A stretch of 64,000 nt of DNA, from positions 1 through 64,000 of the forward strand of contig NZ_QUSW01000006.1 of the NCBI RefSeq assembly GCF_003852895.1. The letters are read 5' to 3'. The position numbers and the translations under genes are program-made. The DNA is from Rhizobacter terrae. GTDB taxonomy: Bacteria; Pseudomonadota; Gammaproteobacteria; Burkholderiales; Burkholderiaceae_C. A model generated the notes under the pieces. That model saw nothing but the letters and a program-made list of their open reading frames with translations. It was not told the origin of the DNA and did not search any database. Shown here one piece after another: positions 35,218 to 44,200 of this stretch; position 1 is the stretch's first letter; each line of letters starts with the position of its first letter.

Positions 35218-37392
35218 TCACTGCACCGTCAGCGTCACGTCGTCAATGACGAAGGACGTTGCCAGCGACGAGTCTTCCACTCCGAGGAAGCGCACCTGCA
35301 CCGTCTGCCCGATGTACGCGTTCATGTTCAGGCTCTTGAGCGCGTAGCCCGATGCGGCATTGGCGTTGGAGTAGGTTGCCAGCGTCGCGAGTACCGTGCC
35401 AGAGCTGTTGAGCACCTGCACCTTGAGCGTGTCATAGACCGTGCTGCCCGATTCACGCGTGTCGATGTGCAGGTAGAACGCGAGCGTCGCGGTCGTCTTG
35501 CCCGCGGGGATGCTGACGGTCTGCGTGGCCGAGTCGGTATGGCTGCGGCCGTAGCCGTCCATCCATGCGAACCAGGTTCCCGCATGCGCCGTCTCGCCGC
35601 TGCAGCCGGAGTTGCTGCACAGCACGCCACTCGTCAGCGTCCACGGCGTGGCGGCGCCGCTTTCGAAGCCGGTGTTGCCCAACAGTTGCTGCGAGGTGCT
35701 GCCGCTCACCGTGAGCGACACCGTCTTCGTGTTCGAGCTGCCGTTGACGCTGTCGGTCACCGTCTCGCTCACGCTGTAGGTGCCGGCCGCGGCATAGGTG
35801 TGGCTCGGGTTGGCCGCGGTGGAAGTGGCGCCGTCGCCGAAGTTCCACGAATGCGATCCGATGGTGCCGCCCGTGTCGGTGGAGGTGTCGGTGAAGTTCA
35901 CCGTCAGGCCGCTGGCGCTGAAGGTGAAGTTGGCCACCGGCGTGCCGCCCGTCGCGCTCACCGTGACTGACGCGCTCTTGGTGCTCGTCGATCCGTTGCC
36001 GCTGTCCGTCACGGTTTCCGTCACCGTGTAGGTGCCGGCCGCCGCGTAGGTGTGGCTCGGGTTGGTCGCAGTGGACGTGCTGCCATCACCGAAGTTCCAC
36101 GAATGCGAGCCGATGGTGCCACCTGCATCGGTGGAGGTGTCGGTGAAGTTGGCTGTGAGCCCGCTCGTCGTGAACGTGAAGTTCGCCGTTGGCGTGCCTC
36201 CGCTGCCCGTCACGATGGCGTGCGTGAGGTCACAGCGGTTGGTGTCATTGGACCATGAGCTCTGCATCGCAAAGGAGCCCGTCGAGAACGTGACGAGTGC
36301 CGTCGCGCCCTGCCCTGAGCTGATCCATGCGCACTCGTCGGCGTTCTCTTGCCCGTTGTAGGACGAACCTGTGCGGTTGATCCATCCGCCGGCCGGGTTC
36401 TGGTCGGTGATGGTCTCGGCGTACTCGTGGCCGCCGACGATGGAGAAGCCGTCCAGCACCGAACTCACCGAACTCTGGCCGCAGCTCGTGCCTGCGTCCG
36501 TCACGTACGGCATGTTGGTGAAGGCGACGTCACCGTAGGGCGACGATGCGGCGCCGCCCGTGAGCGTGGTGTCGCCGTTGTAGTCATGCCATGCACAGAA
36601 GCCGCCGTTCGGCGTGTTGAACCCGTCGGGCTTGGTGCCCGTGGGCGACATGATGATGTACTGCACGTAGCGGTTCGACGCCGCTGTCGTGTTGCCGAAG
36701 TGCGCAGCGGCCTTCACTGCTTCGGCCGCGATCTGGTGGCCGTTGGCTGCCGAGGGCGCCGCCGCGGAGTTGTCGTACCAGACGCCGGCCAGCGCATTGC
36801 TCGGATAGCCCACGTGCGGCGCACCCGCCGGGCAGGTGGTGGCGCCGGTGGCCACGAGCGGCCCGTCGCAGTACTGCGTCATGGTGCCCGACCACAGCTC
36901 GCCGTTGGTGCCCAGGCCCTTGATCCAGGCCTGCATGTAGGGCGCCGCGCCTTTCGGGTCGCCGGTGAAGGTGGTGTAGCCGTTGGCATTGGTGCCCGCG
37001 GTGCCCCACTGCGTGCCCCAGAACACCAGGTACACCTTGGGTGAGCCGCTGGTCACGCCGACGCCGTCGACGCCGCCGTTGTAGCTGATCGTTTGCGGTC
37101 CGGTCGCCGCTGCTGCCAAAGCCGTAGCGCCGTGCTGCTTGCCGGCCGCGGCCGATGGATGCACAGGGTGGTTCTGCGCCGCCCACAGCTTCATGTTCTC
37201 GTGGGCTTCGCGCGTGGGCACTGCACCGTGCCGGTAGGGGTGCCCGTAGCGCGGCGAATGCGGGTTCACGACGTCCGTCGCGTTGCCTGCGTCCTTGCTC
37301 TGCGCGACTGCGCCGTCGAACGCGAAGCTCAGTACTGCCGCCAGTCCGATCAGGACCGCATGAAGGCGAGGCCGCAATTTGACCTTGTTCAT
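35218..37392 (-). CDS. Secreted exordium-like protein with HExxE motif and two PKD domains
   Basis: 724 residues. Signal peptide at about 1-30 (cleavage near GAVAQS). The N-terminal domain contains ISYNGG, KVYLVFWGTQWG and GGHEYAETITDQNPAGGW, the pattern of bacterial relatives of plant EXORDIUM/phosphate-induced proteins, with HEYAE as a possible metal site. Two PKD-like repeats follow (about 400-565, SWNFGDGSTSTATNPSHTY and a near copy), then a C-terminal jelly-roll/carbohydrate-binding-like domain (about 570-724). It probably acts outside the cell, perhaps in surface or polymer binding; protease activity is unproven. ATG 37392 has AAGGAG upstream. No link to either cluster is seen. Confidence 0.85.
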   Translation of the reverse strand: MNKVKLRPRLHAVLIGLAAVLSFAFDGAVAQSKDAGNATDVVNPHSPRYGHPYRHGAVPTREAHENMKLWAAQNHPVHPSAAAGKQHGATALAAAATGPQTISYNGGVDGVGVTSGSPKVYLVFWGTQWGTAGTNANGYTTFTGDPKGAAPYMQAWIKGLGTNGELWSGTMTQYCDGPLVATGATTCPAGAPHVGYPSNALAGVWYDNSAAAPSAANGHQIAAEAVKAAAHFGNTTAASNRYVQYIIMSPTGTKPDGFNTPNGGFCAWHDYNGDTTLTGGAASSPYGDVAFTNMPYVTDAGTSCGQSSVSSVLDGFSIVGGHEYAETITDQNPAGGWINRTGSSYNGQENADECAWISSGQGATALVTFSTGSFAMQSSWSNDTNRCDLTHAIVTGSGGTPTANFTFTTSGLTANFTDTSTDAGGTIGSHSWNFGDGSTSTATNPSHTYAAAGTYTVTETVTDSGNGSTSTKSASVTVSATGGTPVANFTFSASGLTVNFTDTSTDTGGTIGSHSWNFGDGATSTAANPSHTYAAAGTYSVSETVTDSVNGSSNTKTVSLTVSGSTSQQLLGNTGFESGAATPWTLTSGVLCSNSGCSGETAHAGTWFAWMDGYGRSHTDSATQTVSIPAGKTTATLAFYLHIDTRESGSTVYDTLKVQVLNSSGTVLATLATYSNANAASGYALKSLNMNAYIGQTVQVRFLGVEDSSLATSFVIDDVTLTVQ
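35745..36205 (-). repeat. Tandem DNA repeat encoding the two PKD domains
   Basis: Two copies of about 205-210 bases (about 35745-35948 and 35993-36205), offset by about 255 bases, are visibly similar along their length, e.g. both contain CCGAAGTTCCACGAATGCGA. The similarity at DNA level points to a fairly recent duplication within the gene. Confidence 0.8.
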
Positions 37393-37820
37393 AACCGCCA
37401 GCTCCTTACAAAGGGATCGTTGCCAGGATGGAGGAAAGTGCAGCCCAGGCCTTGTGGGCCGAAGCAGCACCGATAGGCCCTGAACGTCGGCGGACCGCAG
37501 CCCGACGGTGTGGAGGGGCGCGCATGATAGGCACGCGCGAATCGCACAAGATACAGGTGTAGACCCTGGTCGGAATACCTCGAAAGGGGCATCCAGGAAG
37601 CAGGTCGGCGGCGGTGCAGGCTGCTCCATCAAATCGACGGCAAGCCAAACCCGCGCACTCGTTGGACGAGTGCGTTGAATGCCTGCTTTGTAGTAGAGAA
37701 AACCTGACCTGGGCGTGACCAGCACGACGCGCGTGAGGTCTATGCGCGACGCGAGGAAGACGCGAGCCGAACCGGGGCCTCTTGTGCTGTTTGAGCTCCA
37801 GCGACACGGCGGTTTTGGGG
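37393..37820. other. Gap upstream of the secreted PKD protein gene
   Basis: About 430 bases without a gene I can support. One clear 8-bp stem-loop lies at 37654-37674 (arms CGCACTCG and CGAGTGCG, loop TTGGA); no T-run follows on either strand, so it may be an operator or a structural element. A leaderless upstream extension of the PKD protein frame exists here, but it lacks a signal sequence and a Shine-Dalgarno. Confidence 0.5.
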
Positions 37821-38571
37821 TCAGAAATCCGTCGTCCAACCGACGGCCGGCGAACTGCGCGGGGCCAATTGGATGCCCGTCACCTTCTTGTTAGAGCGGC
37901 AATTGCACATAGGCGTAGAGCATGGACGCGTGTCCCATCCCGAAAGTCACGCCGGGACTCAGGTCGATCCTCGTCGATCCGCTGTCGTCCATGCGGTGCT
38001 ACATGTTCAACTGCAGCACCGTACCCAGGTCTTCCGAGTAGGCATGGGACAAGCCAACGGACGCTTCGATGCGCGCGCCGGTGCGGAATTCATCCCGCTT
38101 GTTCAAGGCGCCCCAAGGCTGACCTGCCCGATCAGCGCATCGCTCAAGCCCACCGCAGCACGGCCGGCGATACTGGCGACGAGGTCCGTCGTGCCGGTGC
38201 CCGGCTGCACGGCACGTTCGGCGCGGCTGCCGTCGGCGTTGAGCACATGGATGGACCCGGTGGGCAGCTTCAGCCCACAGAACCAGGCAGTGGCCGTCTT
38301 CAGGTCGTCCGGCGCACCAGTACCTGCACGTCGCCAAGCGTCGTGAAACCGACATCGGCCATTGCTCGTCGAATCCGCAACCGAGCGTGGTGATGAAATT
38401 CAGGTTCTTCGTATGCCGCTCGATGGCATCTTCGACAGTCACCTGGCCGGTTCCCTGCGCATAGCAGTCGGTCATCAAGGTGCAGAAAGCGGACCCGCAC
38501 GATGCGGCCGCGGCTGTCGACACCGCGGCCAAGGGGATGTCCAGGCCGAGTTTCAAAAGGATCTTGTTCAT
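37821..38571 (-). pseudogene. Decayed outer-membrane transporter/porin-like gene
   Basis: Pieces of one beta-barrel protein are found in different frames. The signal region MNKILLKLGLDIPLAAVSTA (20 residues), CGSAFCTLMTD and a stretch to FDEQWPMSV are in one frame. LKTATAWFCGLKLPTGS and ERAVQPGTGTTDLVASI are in another. LIGQVSLGAL, LSHAYSEDLGTVLQLN and VTFGMGHASMLYAYVQLPL follow, then VTGIQLAPRSS after another shift and stop. The order matches an intact Burkholderiales outer-membrane family with CGAAFCS...YAFVQLPLY...VNGVQL landmarks, but with frameshifts, stops and apparent internal deletions. I judge it non-functional. Confidence 0.8.
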
Positions 38572-38668
38572 TCCAGCGTCCTGTCCGAGGGGCGATCTCG
38601 GACGGGCACGGGCTCGGGTGGAACACGCCCGACTCAGGGTAGGAATCGCCCCCAGGTCGGATTGCCTA

Positions 38669-40252
38669 TCACTGTCGAGCCACCTCGCTCTTGCGGCTGG
38701 CCAGGCTGGCCACCTTCGCAAACGCATCGGCCAGTTCGGCCATCGAGCCACGGGCTATCCCTCGCCAAGCGATGATCCCATCAGGACGGATCAGGACCGC
38801 GCCCTGCGCACCGATGCCCAGCAAGGACGCGAGGTCCGTGTCTTCATCCACGCTGAAGTCGGCGCCGACGATCGCGATGTCGATGGCTGCGGCACAGGCC
38901 TTCAAGGCGCTCGACCAATGGCTGTCCATCGCCACCAGCAGCCATCCTCGTTGAAGCAGATCGATGAAGGAGGCCGCAGTGCCGTTGACGTGGATCGGGC
39001 AGTGCGGAGCGCGCGTTCCCGGTTGGCCGTTCCATTCATCGGGATGCCGCGCCTCGGGCAGTTCGGAGCCCGCGCCCAGCACGGCTGTCGAGCGGTGAAG
39101 CTGGCCGAACTCGATCGCGTCATCGCCGATGATGCGCTCGCTCTTCATGCCCTTCGGTGCATCCGCCGCATAGTCGGGGCGAGCGAAGGTCTGCTGGTGC
39201 CGAGTCCAGGCGATCGGCCGGCGCTCGGCATCGTAGGTGTCGAGCAGCGCCGGTGACGACGTGCCCGACAGCACGGCCTGCAGCTTCCACGCGAGGTTGT
39301 GGACGTCATGGATGCCGGTGTTGGCGCCGTAGCCGCCGCGGGTCGGTGGCAGCTGGTGCGCGGCATCTCCGGCGAGGAAGATGCGGCCACTGGAGAAGCG
39401 GTCCGCCACCAGTGCCGACAGATCCCATCGGCCTGTCGCGAGCACGTCGACGTCCAGGTCTTCGCGGCCCACCGCACGGCGGATCGCCGCCACCTGTTCG
39501 TCGGCATTGCGCTCCACGTCATCGGTGAACATGAGGACCCATCGGCCGTCCTGGTAGGTGGTGAGGAAGGCCTTCAGTCCTGGCTGTCCGGGCTGCTCGA
39601 TCTCCCACTGCGAGATGCCCCCTTGCAGGTGTTCATCGAGGTCGGCGCGGAACAGCACGCTGCGCACGAACCGCATGTGGCCGCGGCCGGAGCGCGTGAT
39701 GTTGAGCGCCTCGCGGATGCGGCTGTCGCCACCATCGGCCGCGATCATGTAGCGGGCGCGGATGGTGGTCTCGCTACCTGTCTCGCGAGAGCGGATCACC
39801 GCCGTGACGCCCTCCGCATCCTGCTGGAACGAAACCAGCTCGGTGAATGGGCGGATGTCCGCGCCCAACTCGATCGCCCGGCCGCGCAGGATGGGTTCGA
39901 GGCGGTCCTGCGCGATCGCGGCACCGCGAACTGGAGACACCGGCCGCGTGGGCGCGCGATCCGCCTTGGCTGGCGGAGTCCAGTCGTGCTCGCTCTGCAG
40001 CGCTGCGCACAGGCTGGTCACGCGCGCCCGGCGCAGGCGGAATCCTTGCGGTGCCTGCGGGATGGCATCGCCCAGCCCAACGGCACGAAAGAGTTCGATG
40101 GTGCGTGGTGTGTAGCCGATCGCACGCGGATGTGGGGAACTGCCCGCATGGCGCTCCACGGTGATGGCGTTCACGCCGCGCGCGGCGAGGAACAGGGCTG
40201 CCGACAGGCCGACAAGGCTGCCGCCGACGACCAGGACTTGAGTGTGTTGCAT
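38669..40252 (-). CDS. FAD-dependent aromatic hydroxylase-like monooxygenase
   Basis: 527 residues. FAD-binding N-terminus VLVVGGSLVGLSAALFLAA (7-25), the DG motif AADGGDSRIRE (about 172-182), and the GD motif AGDAAHQLPPTRGGYGANTG (20 residues, near 287-306), plus a thioredoxin-like C-terminal domain. This is the phenol 2-monooxygenase/TetX/aklavinone-hydroxylase class A flavoprotein family, which hydroxylates aromatic or polyketide substrates using NAD(P)H. It is divergent from cluster 2 with a 1-kb gap; a tailoring role there is possible but unsupported. Catabolism is the other reading. Confidence 0.88.
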   Translation of the reverse strand: MQHTQVLVVGGSLVGLSAALFLAARGVNAITVERHAGSSPHPRAIGYTPRTIELFRAVGLGDAIPQAPQGFRLRRARVTSLCAALQSEHDWTPPAKADRAPTRPVSPVRGAAIAQDRLEPILRGRAIELGADIRPFTELVSFQQDAEGVTAVIRSRETGSETTIRARYMIAADGGDSRIREALNITRSGRGHMRFVRSVLFRADLDEHLQGGISQWEIEQPGQPGLKAFLTTYQDGRWVLMFTDDVERNADEQVAAIRRAVGREDLDVDVLATGRWDLSALVADRFSSGRIFLAGDAAHQLPPTRGGYGANTGIHDVHNLAWKLQAVLSGTSSPALLDTYDAERRPIAWTRHQQTFARPDYAADAPKGMKSERIIGDDAIEFGQLHRSTAVLGAGSELPEARHPDEWNGQPGTRAPHCPIHVNGTAASFIDLLQRGWLLVAMDSHWSSALKACAAAIDIAIVGADFSVDEDTDLASLLGIGAQGAVLIRPDGIIAWRGIARGSMAELADAFAKVASLASRKSEVARQ

Positions 40253-41265
40253 GGAATGCGTCCTTGATGAAGGTGCTCGAAGGCACCGCGAAGGACACAC
40301 GCCGCTGTGGACAAGGGAAACGCCGAAGACGAAGGCCGCCGGCTCATGCACCGCCCACAGGGGACGCATGTCCACCTGTGTCGCGGTCCGCGGCCATCAA
40401 GGGCTGGATTGCTCTCCGCGGGGAGCGGAGCGACCGGGGCTCACCACACCGGTCCACCATTTTCGACGGCGGGACTATAGCAGCCGCCATCGACTCAGCG
40501 TGACCGATGCGCAAGTGGCCTAGCCCAGTTCTCCAGCGGGTGCCATGGTGCGGTGCAAGGGACCGCACGCTCATGCGAATTGACAGGGTTCGCCATCGTG
40601 CGCCATGCAGCACGGCCGTGCGCATCTCGCCAGCAAAGCGTGCGGTCTGCGCGCCGACTTGATGAGAGCACTTTGCGTGCCGAGCAGACCACCTGGTGAC
40701 AACTTGTCTAGCGCACTTGCCTCGACTTGGCTACCCCAACATAAGCAAGCGGTCGCTCATAAAAACCCTTGGAATTGCTGGGTTGCTGGTTGTACTGTTT
40801 CAAAATAAGCAGGCATCATTTCAACCATATCTGCTTACCAGGGACGGAATGCCTAGTTGCTCAACATTCTTCATCTAACCCGGAAGGGCTTTCTCGCCTG
40901 ACGAGAGCGCTGCCGGAAATACCCCAGCATATACACAACTCGGGATAACCCGGGGCGGACTTCTTCGTCCTATTTTAGGACGGTCGGTCTAACCGGGTTC
41001 GAGTATTACCAGTTGGTGTCGAAATGGCGCCGATCGGGTGAACTCGCGCCTGTTATTTTATTTGTCACGGACGGTCCATCCCCTGATCGAGGAGAAACGG
41101 AATTGGCTTCGCAATGGGACATGAGAGCGCTGACCAGCCCCCAAGGACATGGGGGACGGTGCCCTGCTGCGTGGAGCGATTCCTGGCGCATGAGGCTGCA
41201 TTCGCATCCGTCAATTCAGACCCCCTAATTTATCAGGGCGCGCACGCTTTGTTAAAGGCCACCAT
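40253..41265. other. Divergent intergenic region, lower GC, upstream of the PKS cluster
   Basis: About 1 kb without a supportable gene. From about 40690 to 41070 the sequence is visibly richer in A/T than its flanks. It contains a 17-base palindrome (40966-40982), two copies of TAACCCGG (from about 40877 and 40946) with a variant TAACCGGG (from 40990), and two copies of GGACGGTC (40978-40985 and 41069-41076). It ends with AAAGG about seven bases before the PKS ATG. No convincing -35/-10 pair and no CT-N12-AG palindrome was found, so the PKS cluster does not appear to share the cluster 1 promoter type. Confidence 0.6.
40966..40982. repeat. Palindrome in the PKS upstream region
   Basis: Perfect arms CGTCCTA and TAGGACG around TTT. 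It overlaps one GGACGGTC copy. Candidate operator for an unknown regulator; function inferred only from its location 284 bases before the PKS gene. Confidence 0.5.
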
Positions 41266-44200
41266 ATGACCTTCCAGGAATCAGACACCAATTCCCCACA
41301 AATCCAAGGGATTCCCGAGGGGATTGACATCGCGGTGATCGGCATGGCATGTCGGTTTCCTGGGGCGACCGACTATCGCCAGTTCTGGGTGAATCTTGTA
41401 AGTGCTACAAACAGTATCACCGAGATACCCCCTAACAGATGGGATTGGCGTCCCTATTTTGAAGATTCGGGCACCGAAATCAACAAAAGCCGTAGTAAAT
41501 GGGGGGGCTTCATTCATGACGCTGACAAATTCGAGCCTGAGTTCTTTGGTATCTCGCCCCGCGAAGCAGTATGGATGGACCCGCAACAGCGCATCGCGCT
41601 GGAGCTGACCTGGCAGTGCCTGGAAGACGCCGGCTACAAGCCCGCTGACCTGTCCGGCGCCAACGTCGGCGTCTACATCGGCGCCTGCAATTTCGACTAC
41701 AAGACCCTGCAGGAGCGGGACTGCGCGCCGATCGAAGGCCACATCGCCACCGGCAACGCGAACGCGATCATCCCGAACCGCGTCTCCTACTTCTTCAACT
41801 TCCGCGGCCCGAGCATCGCCGTGGACACGGCCTGCTCCAGCTCGCTGGTGGCCTTGCAGCAAGCGGTCAGCGCACTTCGCAACAACGAATGCGACAGCGC
41901 GCTGGTCGGCGGCGTCGGCCTGCTGGCCACGCCGGACCGCTTCATCTCCTTCAGCACCGTCGGCATGTTGTCGCCCACCGGCGCCTGCCGCAGCTTCGAC
42001 GCGGGTGCCGATGGCTACGTGCGCGCAGAAGGCGCCGGGCTGGTGATGCTCAAGCCGCTGGCGAAGGCGCAGCAGGACGGCGACGTCATCCTCGGCGTGG
42101 TCAAGGGTGTTGCCGTCAACCACGGCGGACGCGCACGCTCCCTCACCGCCCCGAATGCACTGTCGCAGACGCAGGTCATCACGACGGCGCTGCGCAGCGC
42201 GCAGATCGATCCGCAGACGGTCACCTACGTCGAGACCCATGGCACCGGCACACCGCTGGGCGATCCCATCGAAGTGCACGGCCTCACGCGTGCGTTCGAG
42301 CGCCTCAACCCCAGGCCTGCGCCGGAGCGCCAGACCAACTACTGCGCCCTCGGTGCAGTCAAGACCAACATCGGCCACCTCGAAGGCGCGGCCGGCATCG
42401 CGGGGGTGATCAAGGTGCTGCTGGCGCTGCGCCACCGCCAGATTCCGCCCAACGCCAACTTCACCGCGCTCAATCCGCGCATCAAGCTCGAAGGCTCTCC
42501 GTTCTACATCGCTGATCGCTTGTACGAGTGGAAACCTTCCGTCGGCGCCGATGGCCGCCCGCAGCCGCTGCGGGCCTGCGTCAGCTCCTTCGGCTTCGGC
42601 GGCGTCAACAGCCACGTGGTGATCGAGGAGGCGCCGGCGTCTTCTCCGGTGCAAGCGGACAGTGGTTCGCCGCAGATCCTCGCGCTGTCCGCCCGCAGCG
42701 AAGAGTCCCTGCGGCACATGGCCACCCAGTTCGCCGACCTGCTGAGCGCAGACCCCGGCAGCATGGAGGCCGTCTGCCGCCGCGTGAACACCGCGCGCAG
42801 CCTGCTGCCCCTGCGACATGGCGTTGCTGCCAGCACGGCCGAAGGCATGGTGGCGGCGCTGCGCGAAAGTGCCAACGGAGCCCGCACTGCACACGATGCG
42901 CCGGTGGTGGGGTTCCTCTTCACCGGCCAGGGATCGCAGTACGTCGGCATGGGCCAAGCGCTCTACGACACCCAGCCGGTGTTCAAGGCTGCGTTCGACC
43001 GCTGTGCCCACTTGTTGTCGCCGCTGCTCGGCTGCCCGCTGCACGAGCTGGTATTCAACCCTGACTCCGCGACGCTGGACCAGACACGCCACACGCAGCC
43101 TGCCCTGTTCGCCGTGGAATACGCACTGGCCGAGCTCTGGAAGGCCTGCGGCGTCGTCCCGCGCGTGGTGATGGGACACAGCGTGGGCGAAGTGACGGCC
43201 GCGTGCGTGGCCGGCATCCTGTCGCTGGAAGATGCAGTGCGGCTGATCGCCATCCGCGGCAAGCTGATGCACGAGAACTCGGTGCCCGGCGCCATGGCCA
43301 CCGCCTTCGCGCCGGTGCAGCGCGTGCGCGAGCTCATCGCCGCACACCGGCTGGCGCTGGACATCGCCGCCGTCAACACCGAAGACTCCGCCGTGGTGTC
43401 GGGCGACGCATCCGCGGTTGCCGACTTCACGAGCATCCTGGCCAAGGCCGGCATCGACTGCAAGCCGCTGCAGGTCGAGCGCGCCTTCCACTCGGCCCTG
43501 ATGGAGCCGATGCAGGCCCTCCTGCGCGATGCCATCGGTGCGCTGACATTCAACCCGCCGCAGATCGACGTGATCTCCAACGTCACCGGTGCCTTGCTCA
43601 CGCCGGAGCAGCTCACGGCGGACTACTGGGTGGACCACGTCCGCCAGCCGGTGCTGTTCCGCGACGGCGTGCGCGCCATGCAGGCTCGCGGCGTGAACGT
43701 GTTCGTCGAGGTGGGCCCCTCGCCCACGCTGCTGAAGCTGGCGCGGCGTGAACTCGGTGCCGATGGCGAACTGCTGCCCAGCCTCAACCCTGCGTACGTC
43801 ACGGCCGAACCCTTCCTGAAGGCAGTCGCCCGCCTGCACACGCTGGGCGTGGACATCGACTTCTCGCCGCTGTACGCCGCGGCACCACGCGCGCTCATCG
43901 AGCTGCCGCCCTACCCGTTCGCCGGCCAGTCGTACTGGGTGTCCAAGGAAACCTCCATCCCCTTGGCCACCTCGGGCGTGCCCGCGCGGACGTCCGCACC
44001 AGCATCCACCTTGCTGGGCCACCGGCTGGATCTCGCCGGCAATGCAGGGACCTATTTCAGCAGCACCTGCGAACTGGGCGCTCCGGCCTTCGCCTGCCTG
44101 GCCGACCATCGGATCCAGGACACGCCGCTGGTGCCAGGCGCCGCGTTCGCCAGCCTGGCGATCGAGGCCGCACGCTCGCTGAGGCAGGACCCGGCGCGCC

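Noticed and set aside
37393-37839. N-terminal extension of the secreted PKD protein to 37839
   Set aside because: The extension lacks a signal peptide, whereas ATG 37392 has AAGGAG and opens a clear one.
40696-40878. Small plus-strand open frame of about 60 codons in the PKS upstream region
   Set aside because: No Shine-Dalgarno, no recognisable motif and a composition like the surrounding non-coding DNA.
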